From contig JAOPKE010000008.1 of NCBI GenBank assembly GCA_025517465.1, forward strand, positions 124,001 through 188,000: a stretch of 64,000 nucleotides of DNA, in the 5' to 3' direction. Made by a program: the position numbers and the translations under genes. The notes under the pieces are model-generated. The model was not told where the DNA came from and made no database searches. It saw nothing but the letters and a program-made list of their open reading frames with translations. Every line of letters starts with the position of its first letter. Position 1 is the first letter of the stretch. Shown here piece after piece: positions 24,458 through 31,767 of this stretch. The stretch is from Halobacteria archaeon HArc-gm2. Lineage in GTDB: Archaea; Halobacteriota; Halobacteria; Halobacteriales; Haloarculaceae.

Positions 24458-25287
24458 TCCTCCGCGTCGGTGGGCAGACCTTCTGCGGTGCCGTCGTCGA
24501 CCTGCGAGACGTCGACGTCGACGCCAGCAGCGATGGAGCGTCGATCGCGGCCGCAATCCGTGGCGAGGAATCCCGCTGTGGCGTGCACTGTCCGCCGGCG
24601 TCGCCGGTCCACGCCCGGGCGGGGTACGTCAGGCCGGGGATGGGACTGTCGACGCGGACCGCACTCGCCGCCGCCGGTCGGTCGCGCGGACTCGATACGC
24701 CGTCCGACGACGAACTGGCCGCGGTCCGCTCGGAACTGGCGGCGCTCGACGGCGACGAAACCGAGTGTCCGTCCGCGCCGACGACGGCCCCAGACGCCGA
24801 CCGGGAACGCTTGCGCGAGCGAGTCGCGGAGCTACGGGGTCGCGTCCAGGCGCTTGAATCGACCGACCGCGACGCCAGCAACGCCCGGTCGAAACTCCGG
24901 GACGCCGCCCGTCGGCTCTCGGAACTGGAGACCGAACGCGTGGCCGCCGTCGAGACGCGCGAGCGATCGCGTGCGCTGCGGGACCGGCGAGAACGTCGAC
25001 TCAAACTCCAGGACCGGGGGGCGAACCTCGAACGCGACGCGCGCGCTCACCTCGTCGCCGACCTCCGCGAGGAGTTCGCCGCGGCGGTCGACTCGCTGCA
25101 GGCGGTGAGTGCCGGGGGCGCCACGGCGAACGACCGCGACCACCCGTTCGACGTCGACCCGGTCACGGCGGCCCTGGCAATCCTGCGGATCGCCGCGGTT
25201 CGTGCCCCGGTCGTCCTCACCGTCGACCGGTTCGAGCACCCCGCAGCGGCCGCCCGGTGGCTGGCGGCGCCGGTCGTCCGTCTGTGA
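24454..25287 (+). CDS. Coiled-coil protein of the MinD-coupled operon (DUF7856-like)
   Basis: A 277-residue protein starting at a GTG that overlaps the preceding stop. The N-terminal 70 residues form a small beta-rich domain with three Cys (QTFCGAVV, SRCGVHCPP). Residues about 108-180 are a long charged coiled coil (RERLRERVAELRGRVQALE). The C-terminus (VVLTVDRFEHPAAAARWL) resembles the final strand and helix of a nucleotide-related fold. Coiled coils commonly mediate partner contact in MinD/ParA systems, so an adaptor or scaffold role is plausible but unproven. Confidence 0.7.
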   Translation: MILRVGGQTFCGAVVDLRDVDVDASSDGASIAAAIRGEESRCGVHCPPASPVHARAGYVRPGMGLSTRTALAAAGRSRGLDTPSDDELAAVRSELAALDGDETECPSAPTTAPDADRERLRERVAELRGRVQALESTDRDASNARSKLRDAARRLSELETERVAAVETRERSRALRDRRERRLKLQDRGANLERDARAHLVADLREEFAAAVDSLQAVSAGGATANDRDHPFDVDPVTAALAILRIAAVRAPVVLTVDRFEHPAAAARWLAAPVVRL

Positions 25288-25327
25288 CTGCCCGGAGTTT
25301 ATACCGGAGGACGGGCCCAGCCCCGCC

Positions 25328-26116
25328 ATGGTATCACTCACCTGTGACGCCGACCACCGGGACGGGGTCACCCTGGTCACCGTCCGCCTCGACGGGGCGG
25401 GCGTCGCCCAGCGCGTCCGGTTGGCGAACCGACTCGACGGGCCGGTCTGGCCGCCGCGCCGGCACGGGGTTCCGGCGGCAGGCTGGACCGACGACGGCTT
25501 CGAGACGGTCGTGCCGGCCGACGGAGTCGTCGCCGTCGGCTACGCCTCGCCCGCACCGCCGGTCGACGCACCGGTCGCCGTCGTCGACCGCGAAATCGTC
25601 GAGGAAGGAACGGACGAGAGGGTCGCGACGGCGGCCGACGCGCTCCGCGACCTGGGCGACCCGTCGCCGCCCCGGGACGCGGTGCCGGTGCCGGTCGACG
25701 ACGCGCCGGAGCCGGCAGCGGAACCCGAGCCCATCGACCCCGAGCATGCCGACGACGGAACCGCTGAGACGTCGGCCCGGGAGCGTGCCGGCGGAGCGAC
25801 CCGCGATCCGACCCCGAAAACGGAGACGGCACCCGAGCCGTCACCAGACGGCGAGATTCCAGCGGCCGTCACGGCGTGGCTCGACGACGTCGAGGAACGG
25901 GTCGCGACGGCCGAACGACTCGCAGCGGCCGAGACGGTCCCCGAGGCGACGGCCGCGATGCGGGCAGCTGGCGGGCTGGACGACGCCGAAGCACTGGTCG
26001 AACGGCTCCAGCAGGACCAGCAGTCCCTGGAATCCGTCGCGAGCCGGGCCGACGCTCTCGCCGAGCGAACGAGGGCCGCGGACGTACCCCTCGAGACGCT
26101 GGAGCGACTCGCATGA
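25328..26116 (+). CDS. Beta-domain plus acidic linker protein of the MinD-coupled operon (DUF7857-like)
   Basis: A 262-residue protein starting at the ATG at 25328. Residues 1-100 form a beta-sandwich-like domain (CDADHRDGVTLVTVRLDGAGVAQRVRLANRLDGPVWPPR). Residues about 110-180 are an acidic Pro/Glu/Ala-rich disordered linker. Residues 183-262 are helical (AAVTAWLDDVEERVATAERLA). Its stop overlaps the ATG of the MinD-like gene in an ATGA arrangement, so the two products are probably made in proportion and may interact. Function unknown. Confidence 0.72.
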   Translation: MVSLTCDADHRDGVTLVTVRLDGAGVAQRVRLANRLDGPVWPPRRHGVPAAGWTDDGFETVVPADGVVAVGYASPAPPVDAPVAVVDREIVEEGTDERVATAADALRDLGDPSPPRDAVPVPVDDAPEPAAEPEPIDPEHADDGTAETSARERAGGATRDPTPKTETAPEPSPDGEIPAAVTAWLDDVEERVATAERLAAAETVPEATAAMRAAGGLDDAEALVERLQQDQQSLESVASRADALAERTRAADVPLETLERLA

Positions 26117-26778
26117 TCCTGGCCGTCACCGGCGGGAAGGGCGGCGTCGGCAAGTCGACCGTCGCCTACAACCTCGCCGCGGAACTGGACGGCGTCGTCG
26201 TCGACGCAGACCTCGGGATGGCCGACCTGCCGGCCTCACGCGGGCCGGACCTGCACGACGTGCTCGCCGGTCGTGCCGCGCCGCTAGAGGCCGTCCGCGA
26301 ATCGGGTCCCGTCGCGATCCTTCCCTGCGGGCGCTCGCTCGCGGGCGCACGTGCCGCGGACCCGGCTCGACTCTGTGACGCCGTCGAGGCGGTCGAACGG
26401 GCCTACGGGACCGTCGTCGTCGACTGTCCGGCCGGCCTGCGGGCCGATGCGGGCCTGCCGCTGGTCGTCGCCTCTGCCTGCGTCGTCGTGACGACGCCCT
26501 CGGAGGCCGCCATCGCGGACGCGGTGCGGGCCCGCGAACTCGCCCGGGAGTTCGACGCCGGGCTGGTCCGTGTGGCCGTCAACCGCGCCGGATCGACCCC
26601 CCCGACCGCCCGGGTCGCCGACCTGTTCGGCGCGCCGGCGGTCCCCATCCCCGACTCGGAACGGCTCGGACGGGCCCAGTCGTCGGGCCAGCCCGTCCGC
26701 TCGCTGGCGCCGGCGTCGGCACGGGTCGTCGAGCAGTTCGAAACCCTCGCGCGGGCGGTTCAGTCCTGCAGGGCCTGA
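26113..26778 (+). CDS. MinD/ParA family ATPase
   Basis: A 221-residue deviant Walker A ATPase starting at the ATG at 26113. The deviant P-loop is AVTGGKGGVGKSTVAYNLAAEL, with both signature lysines. Switch I region VVVDADLGMADLP follows at about residue 32, and Walker B-like VVVDCPAGL at about 102. The C-terminus lacks an obvious amphipathic membrane-targeting helix, unlike canonical MinD. Such ATPases position proteins or DNA by dimerising on ATP binding. It is the last gene of a coupled set of four and its 3-prime end overlaps the convergent TFB gene by 19 bases. Confidence 0.88.
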   Translation: MILAVTGGKGGVGKSTVAYNLAAELDGVVVDADLGMADLPASRGPDLHDVLAGRAAPLEAVRESGPVAILPCGRSLAGARAADPARLCDAVEAVERAYGTVVVDCPAGLRADAGLPLVVASACVVVTTPSEAAIADAVRARELAREFDAGLVRVAVNRAGSTPPTARVADLFGAPAVPIPDSERLGRAQSSGQPVRSLAPASARVVEQFETLARAVQSCRA

Positions 26779-27620
26779 TACGTCGACCGAAGCGTGACCG
26801 GACTGACGTCCGCGGCGTCGGCCGCCGCCACCTGCGTGAGGTCGTGTCCCAGTTCCCTGGCGGCGGTGTACAGACAGCCCGCAGCGACGCCGCCGGGGTT
26901 CCGGCCGGCGACGACGCCCTCGTCGTGGGCGCGCTCGACCAGTTCCCCGGCCCGTCGCTCGACGTCGTGGGACACGTCGAGGTCGCTGGCGAACCGCGGC
27001 AGGTACTCGGCGGGGTCGATGGGGCCGGTCGGAAGCCCAAGTTCCCGGTTCAGCGCGTCGTAGGCGACACGCAACTCGTCCTCGGTGGCCTGAGCCGCGC
27101 CGGCGACCTCGTGGAGCGTCCGGGCCACGCCCGACGTCCGGCAGTTCGCGTACACCGCGGCGGCGGCGAATCCCTCGATGGAGCGCCCGACCAGCAGGTC
27201 CTCGCTCTGGGCAGACTCGAACAGCACGCACGCCCGGTCGCGGATCGTCCTGGAGAGGTCCAGGCCGCTGACGACGCGGCGGACCTCGATGAACCCGAGC
27301 ATCCTGTTCCGGTCGCGTTTCGACTCCGTCTGGGCGCGCCGGTGCTGCCGACGCAGGCGGCGCATCCGGCGGCGCTTGCGTCCCTTGAGTCGGGTCGACC
27401 GGCCGATCTCCGTCGACAGTCCCCGGTCGTGGCGCGACCGGGTGAGGGGCGCGCCGGTCCGGGCCTTCTCCGTCTCGTCGTCTTCGAACGACCGCCACTC
27501 CGGCCCGCGGTCGATGGCGTCCTCGGCCACCACCAGCCCGCAGCTCGCACACACTGTCTCGCAGTCCGACGCTTCCAGCGCCCCGTCACACTCGGGGCAG
27601 CCCTGAGATGTGATACTCAT
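26760..27620 (-). CDS. tfb: Transcription initiation factor IIB (TFB)
   Basis: A 286-residue TFB starting at the ATG at 27620. The zinc ribbon has CPECDG and CASCG (residues 8-29), followed by the B-reader/linker region (EWRSFEDDETEKARTGAPLTRSRHDRGLSTEIG). Two cyclin-like repeats follow at about residues 100-190 and 200-285. TFB bridges TBP and RNA polymerase at archaeal promoters; haloarchaea carry several paralogues with different promoter sets, and this one cannot be matched to a numbered paralogue. The protein ends soon after the second repeat. Its stop lies inside the convergent MinD-like gene. Confidence 0.93.
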   Translation of the reverse strand: MSITSQGCPECDGALEASDCETVCASCGLVVAEDAIDRGPEWRSFEDDETEKARTGAPLTRSRHDRGLSTEIGRSTRLKGRKRRRMRRLRRQHRRAQTESKRDRNRMLGFIEVRRVVSGLDLSRTIRDRACVLFESAQSEDLLVGRSIEGFAAAAVYANCRTSGVARTLHEVAGAAQATEDELRVAYDALNRELGLPTGPIDPAEYLPRFASDLDVSHDVERRAGELVERAHDEGVVAGRNPGGVAAGCLYTAARELGHDLTQVAAADAADVSPVTLRSTYQALQD

Positions 27621-27792
27621 TACAGTTCGAACTTCGTCTCGAAGGGGAATGTAAAGACCGGGGGAATCACCGACTCGGCGGCGTCGGCCGGCGGATCTAC
27701 CGACCGGTAACCGGTAGGTGATTCGGCGGCAACCGGACCCGTCGATACCGCAGCCGACAGGCTTACGTTCTGTCAACTGGATCGTGAAACGA

Positions 27793-28302
27793 ATGGCGCT
27801 GTCGGACATCGCTGCGGGGATCGAGGTCACTACCGAGCAGCGCGACCGCGGCGTCGCGAGCGTCGACCGGACCGACGAGGCGCTGGCCGACCGACTGGCC
27901 GGCGCCGCCGACGACCTGCCGTGCGACGCCGAGACCGCGGCGACGCTGGTCGAACGCTACGCCGCGGGCGAGTCAATTGGCGACGCGGGACGGGCCGCCG
28001 GCGTCGCGCCGATCACCGCCGCGAAGACGCTGCATCACGTCGGCGAGCACGTCTCACCGCTCTCGCCGACCGCCCGCGACGTCGTCCGGGACTGGCTCGA
28101 CGGGCGGGTCTCGCGGAGCGAGGCGCTCGCGCTCACCGGCGCGAGCGAACGGGAGTTCGCGCTTGGCGTCTACGTGGAGACCCACGAGCCCTCGGCCGAC
28201 GCCCAGGCCGCCGCGGAAGGCTATCTGACCAGTGAAGACGCCACCGGCGAGAAACGGGCATCGCTCGGCGAGTCGGTGGAAGCCGGCGACGGACTGCGGT
28301 AG
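27793..28302 (+). CDS. Uncharacterised helical protein (DUF7858-like)
   Basis: A 169-residue soluble protein starting at the ATG at 27793. It is mostly helical and includes VERYAAGESIGDAGRAAGVAPITAAKTLHHVG near residue 54, which has the spacing of a helix-turn-helix, and a second similar segment DWLDGRVSRSEALALTGASEREFALGVYVE near 100. A DNA-binding role is possible but not shown. It is divergent from tfb and ends one base before the convergent htpX stop. DUF number is from memory. Confidence 0.68.
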   Translation: MALSDIAAGIEVTTEQRDRGVASVDRTDEALADRLAGAADDLPCDAETAATLVERYAAGESIGDAGRAAGVAPITAAKTLHHVGEHVSPLSPTARDVVRDWLDGRVSRSEALALTGASEREFALGVYVETHEPSADAQAAAEGYLTSEDATGEKRASLGESVEAGDGLR

Positions 28303-28303
28303 T

Positions 28304-29128
28304 CTACGAGCGGAGTCGCTGGATGCGCTTCTCCGTCGGCGGGTGCGTCGAGAACACTCGCTGGAGGAGACCCCCGTCGGCGTTGAAGATACAGAGGGCG
28401 TTTACGCTGTCCTCGACGGTCGACTCGCGGCCCTCCGCGCCGCGGGATATCTTCTCGAGCGCGCGTGCCAGCGGGTCGCCAGTGCCGATGGCGTCGCGTG
28501 CGTCGGCGTCGGCGACGTACTCCCGGTACCGCGAGATAGCCATGACGAACACCATCACGAGCGCGTTCGCAAGCGACGAGGCGACCATCGCCAGAATCCA
28601 CGAACCCACGTTCCGCTCGCCGCCGAACAACACCGCGAAGTAGGCGACGTAGCCCACGAGCATCCCGATCGACTGCCCGACGACCATCGTGATCACGTCC
28701 CGGTTCTTGATGTGGGCCAGTTCGTGGGCGACGACGCCCTCGAGTTCGTCGTCGTCGAGCAGTTGCATAAGCTCGGTCGAGACGACGACCACGCCCGCAC
28801 CCTTCCGCCCGACGGCGAAGGCGTTGGGGACGCCCATCTCCATCGTCATCAGGCGCGGTTCCGCCAGGTCCATGTCGCGGCAGAGCCGCCTGACCATCTG
28901 GTGGACGTGTCCGTACTGGCCGTCATCGGGCATGTCCCGCGCTCCCCGGAGCGCCATCCACTTCCCGAGTTTGTACTGCACGGCTGGTACGACGAGAATG
29001 CCGAGGAGCAGGACCGGCACCAGCGGAAGGCCGAGGAGGGCCGACAGTGCGGTCCCGGCGAAGAGGTAGAACGCGAACAGGATCGCGCCGACGACGAGCA
29101 TCCGCAGTTGCAGTCCCGTGTCTGTCAT
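28304..29128 (-). CDS. htpX: HtpX-like M48 family metalloprotease
   Basis: A 274-residue membrane protease starting at the ATG at 29128. Two N-terminal helices lie at residues 9-50. The zinc motif is VVAHELAHIKNRD at about residue 143, with both His and catalytic Glu present. Two further helices (about 157-205) follow, then SRYREYVADADARDA near 210, supplying the third zinc ligand Glu. The end STHPPTEKRIQRL is the conserved C-terminal motif. HtpX degrades damaged membrane proteins with the active site facing the cytoplasm. Length and topology match the family. Confidence 0.94.
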   Translation of the reverse strand: MTDTGLQLRMLVVGAILFAFYLFAGTALSALLGLPLVPVLLLGILVVPAVQYKLGKWMALRGARDMPDDGQYGHVHQMVRRLCRDMDLAEPRLMTMEMGVPNAFAVGRKGAGVVVVSTELMQLLDDDELEGVVAHELAHIKNRDVITMVVGQSIGMLVGYVAYFAVLFGGERNVGSWILAMVASSLANALVMVFVMAISRYREYVADADARDAIGTGDPLARALEKISRGAEGRESTVEDSVNALCIFNADGGLLQRVFSTHPPTEKRIQRLRS

Positions 29129-29250
29129 ACGGCGGATGGAAGGCCGTCTGGCGGTAAAAGCCTCTTGGTGACCACCTGGATCCGGGCCACTAACCAGCCA
29201 GCTCTCGCTCGGCGGGTGGCCGGTGGTCGCGGGCCGGTGACGGCAGACCC

Positions 29251-29973
29251 TCAGCCGAAAAACCCGTCCGAAGAGCGGTCGACCTCGACGTCGCGGTCGA
29301 AGAGGGCCGAGGTCACGTCCGCCATCGTCGCTGCGAACTCGCTGTCTGGCGCGACACAGGTTGGCGTCACGACGCCGTCCTCCCCCGTCGGGACGACGTG
29401 GTCGGCCTCGGGGAGGTGGGTCGGGGTTCCGTCCGCGACGCGGTTGGCGACCAGCGCGTCGGACTCGGAACCGAGGTCGACCAGTCGTCCCCGCATCCGG
29501 GGGAGCAGGTCCGCGCCGCGGCGGGCGTCGGGCGCGACGAGAACGCGCCGGTCCACGCCCGTGACGGCAGCGACCGACTGGTTGTCGGCCACTGGCGGGA
29601 CGTCGACGACGACGTGGTCGAACTGGCGAGCGGCGTGGTCGACGCAGGTCTCGAACTGGCGCGCGGCGTCGGGCGCTTTCGCGCGGGCGACGCGCTCGAA
29701 AGGCGCGTGGACCGGAGCGATCGCGGCGCGGCCGTCCAGATCCGGCCAGACGTCCACGAGAGCGTCGCCGAAGGCGGCCTCGTCGGTGAGGACGCGGGTC
29801 AGGTCCGGGTCGATGCGGCCCTCGACGTGGGTGGCCAGTCCCTGGGTAGCGAACGCGGCGTCGAGGACGGCCACGGAGTGGCCGGCGCGGGCGAGCGTCG
29901 CCCCGACCTCGACGCTGACGCGCGTCGTCCCCGCTCCGCCGGTCACCCCGACGAACGCGACAGTCGTGCTCAT
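29251..29973 (-). CDS. ParA/MinD-like ATPase with atypical P-loop
   Basis: A 240-residue protein starting at the ATG at 29973. The N-terminus VAFVGVTGGAGTTRVSVEVGATLARAG aligns with MinD but reads GGAGTTR instead of GGxGKST, so both signature lysines are missing. The switch-like segment VAVLDAAFATQGLATHV and VVVDVPPVADNQSV are retained. GAGTT variants of this type occur in other haloarchaeal MinD-like proteins. It may bind nucleotide weakly or act as a pseudo-ATPase. It lies alone, divergent from the small RNA locus at 30.1 kb. Confidence 0.8.
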   Translation of the reverse strand: MSTTVAFVGVTGGAGTTRVSVEVGATLARAGHSVAVLDAAFATQGLATHVEGRIDPDLTRVLTDEAAFGDALVDVWPDLDGRAAIAPVHAPFERVARAKAPDAARQFETCVDHAARQFDHVVVDVPPVADNQSVAAVTGVDRRVLVAPDARRGADLLPRMRGRLVDLGSESDALVANRVADGTPTHLPEADHVVPTGEDGVVTPTCVAPDSEFAATMADVTSALFDRDVEVDRSSDGFFG

Positions 29974-30091
29974 CGTAAATTCACTGTGTCGTCCCCCGAT
30001 AAAAAGTGTCGGACGACCGCGTCCGTCGGCCAGGACCGATAGCGACCGGGCGAAGGCGGTCACTACCAGTTGCGTCCGGGCCGCCGTCGTA

Positions 30092-30106
30092 ACCACAAAA
30101 CATATT
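30092..30106 (+). promoter_or_regulatory. Promoter-like box of the first small RNA
   Basis: The sequence ACCACAAAACATATT is shared, with one difference, with the box at 31393-31407. In both places it lies 44-45 bases before the conserved hairpin. Confidence 0.6.
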
Positions 30107-30128
30107 CCCCCCGTCTCGCATGTACGTG

Positions 30129-30180
30129 GTACGAAGTGGGCAGCGGGTAGGGGTACTCGTGCGTTCTGCCCACCATTATC
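30129..30180 (+). ncRNA. Probable structured small RNA, copy 1
   Basis: Between the promoter-like box and the convergent gene lies GTACGAAG, then an 8-bp stem GTGGGCAG/CTGCCCAC (30136-30143 with 30166-30173). This encloses an inner hairpin CGGGT-AGGGGT-ACTCG and an unpaired TGCGTT. The same structure and promoter recur at 31430-31480. The transcript start is inferred from spacing to the AT-rich box. No open frame is plausible. It does not match any RNA class I can name. Direction is taken from the promoter position. Confidence 0.6.
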
Positions 30181-30213
30181 TCACTCCCGAGAGCCTTCTC
30201 CGTCCGGCGCGCG

Positions 30214-30933
30214 CTACAGCGAGACGGTGGAGAGTTCCTCGGAGATCTCCCGGACGTGGTCGTTGTACGCCTCTACGAAGGCCGGAACGTCCTCGACGTG
30301 GCGGCGCAGGTCCTTCGGCGACGGCGGTTCGTACTGGGAGAGGAGGTAGACGCCGCCTTCGCCGCCGACCCGGAGGTACTGCGCCCGGCCGTCCTCCCAC
30401 TTGAGTTCCCACCGGCTGCCGCCGACGCGGGTGTCGAAAGTGCCGTAGTTCGACCCCGCGACGCGGTGGAGTTCGCCAGCCATCCGGTCGGCACACTCCC
30501 GGATCCGACTGAGGACCCGCTCGCGCTCGGCGACGATGTCCTCGGTCGATTCGACTGCGGGAAAGTCTGTCTCGACCTGGTCGAGCACGCCGTCGAGCGA
30601 CCGGACGTGGTCGGCGAACGCCCGCACGAACGCGCCGTAGTCTTCCATCGCCGCGGCCAGCGCCTCGGGTTCGGGCTGTTGCTTCGAGGAGACGACGTAC
30701 GTCTCCGTGCCGCCGTCCTCGAACCGGAGGTACTGGACGGTGCCGGCCTCGTACTTCAGCGTCCAGGTCCCGCGGCCGGTGTCGAACTCGGCCTGGCCGT
30801 AGTCCCCGCCCTGAAGTATCGAGAGTTCCCGGGCGACCAGGCTGGCGTGTTCGGTGACCTCGGCGACGACCTCGTCGCGGCGTTCCGTGGCGGCTTCGAC
30901 GCCGGCGACGTCGGCGTCCAGTCCCTCGATCAT
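30214..30933 (-). CDS. Uncharacterised protein with two tandem homologous domains
   Basis: A 239-residue protein starting at the ATG at 30933. It consists of two related halves of about 105 residues. Half one runs RDEVVAEVTEHASLVAREL through GGDYGQAEFDTGRGTWTLKYEAGTVQYLRF to EALAAAMEDYGAFVRAFADHV. Half two runs RERVLSRIRECADRMAGEL through GSNYGTFDTRVGGSRWELKWEDGRAQYLRV to DLRRHVEDVPAFVEAYNDHV. Each half is helix, beta-sheet, helix, suggesting an intramolecular dimer. No catalytic residues or family recognised. It sits between the two small RNA copies. Confidence 0.78.
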   Translation of the reverse strand: MIEGLDADVAGVEAATERRDEVVAEVTEHASLVARELSILQGGDYGQAEFDTGRGTWTLKYEAGTVQYLRFEDGGTETYVVSSKQQPEPEALAAAMEDYGAFVRAFADHVRSLDGVLDQVETDFPAVESTEDIVAERERVLSRIRECADRMAGELHRVAGSNYGTFDTRVGGSRWELKWEDGRAQYLRVGGEGGVYLLSQYEPPSPKDLRRHVEDVPAFVEAYNDHVREISEELSTVSL

Positions 30934-31043
30934 GGTTGTAGAGAGGAGGGGATCGAGGGGGATAACGGCGTCGCATCGCCGCCGCGAGTCGCTTCTGGAA
31001 CCGCCGTCACGCTCCCCGAGAGGTCCTCGAGTGGCCAATTCGC

Positions 31044-31235
31044 TCAGCCAGTCGGGGCGTCCCACTGGTCCGGTTCGTCAGGGTAGGCGAACAGGTCGAC
31101 GAGGTGGTCCTCGTGACACCCCCGGCAGACGTAGTAGTCGTCGACCCCCTCGGCGTAGCTCGGGTTGAGCATGACGTGGACGGTGGCGTCGAAGGACGTC
31201 GTGGACCCGCAGATGGCGCAGTGTTCGGTCGGCAT
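31044..31235 (-). CDS. Small zinc-ribbon protein
   Basis: A 63-residue protein with CAICG at residues 6-10 and CRGCH near 37-41, giving four Cys suited to one structural zinc. Between them is a beta-hairpin-like stretch (SFDATVHVMLNPSYAEGVDDYYV). The acidic C-terminus reads DEPDQWDAP. Small zinc proteins of this type are abundant in haloarchaea and mostly uncharacterised. It lies upstream of the tandem-domain gene on the same strand, about 110 bases away, and may share a transcript. Confidence 0.72.
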   Translation of the reverse strand: MPTEHCAICGSTTSFDATVHVMLNPSYAEGVDDYYVCRGCHEDHLVDLFAYPDEPDQWDAPTG

Positions 31236-31392
31236 CGCTGACTCACCTGTGTTGATAGTTCACACCCAACGCACGTAAGTTGTCGTGTCCGGAGCGGTTC
31301 GTGGCGGGAGCGTCCGTTCGAAGGGGCTCGACCGTTTTCAGGCCGCATACCGTCGAAAACCGGGAGAACGGATCGTTGTTCACCAGTTACGG

Positions 31393-31407
31393 ACCACAAA
31401 ACCTATT
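31393..31407 (+). promoter_or_regulatory. Promoter-like box of the second small RNA
   Basis: ACCACAAAACCTATT, differing by one base from 30092-30106 and at the same distance from the hairpin. Conservation of this box at two loci is the main argument for transcription. Confidence 0.6.
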
Positions 31408-31429
31408 ACACACTTCGAGAACCCACCGA

Positions 31430-31480
31430 GTACGAAGGTGGGCAGCGGGTAGGGGTACTCGTATTCTGCCCACCGGAATC
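31430..31480 (+). ncRNA. Probable structured small RNA, copy 2
   Basis: A 9-bp stem GGTGGGCAG/CTGCCCACC (31437-31445 with 31467-31475) encloses CGGGT-AGGGGT-ACTCG and an unpaired TATT. Compared with copy 1, the stems and the inner hairpin are identical while the unpaired strand differs (TATT versus TGCGTT), and the outer stem gains one pair. The upstream GTACGAAG and promoter box are conserved. This pattern fits selection on RNA structure. Function and family unknown. Confidence 0.6.
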
Positions 31481-31767
31481 CCGTTTCGTGAGCGACGGCG
31501 CCGTCCATCGCGATCGACTGGAGCGGGTCCCCTATTGGTAGGTGCTCTATAGCGCTGGTTTCAGGCACTCTCTCCCGATAGCGCTCGAGTGAGCCGAGGC
31601 GTCAGTCGGCGCGTAACAATGGCCGGAGACCGCAAGGGCCGATCCATGACTTCGAGCGAGGGACCGAGACGAACGGGCAGACAGACGTCGCGTCGACGGG
31701 CAAGGGGTGACTGGCGACCCGCGGATCGCGCCGGCGGGCGAGCAACTGGCCGTGAGGTCGATCGCGA
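31481..31767. other. Spacer before the surface-glycan cluster
   Basis: With the small RNA region this completes a gap of over 500 bases without a protein gene (31236-31767). AGCGCT occurs twice, near 31551 and 31579. No gene was recognised and the promoter of the following operon is not obvious. Confidence 0.35.

Noticed and set aside
30136-30173. Intrinsic terminator of the convergent neighbours
   Set aside because: No U-run follows the hairpin, and the same structure with the same upstream promoter-like box occurs twice, which fits an RNA gene better.
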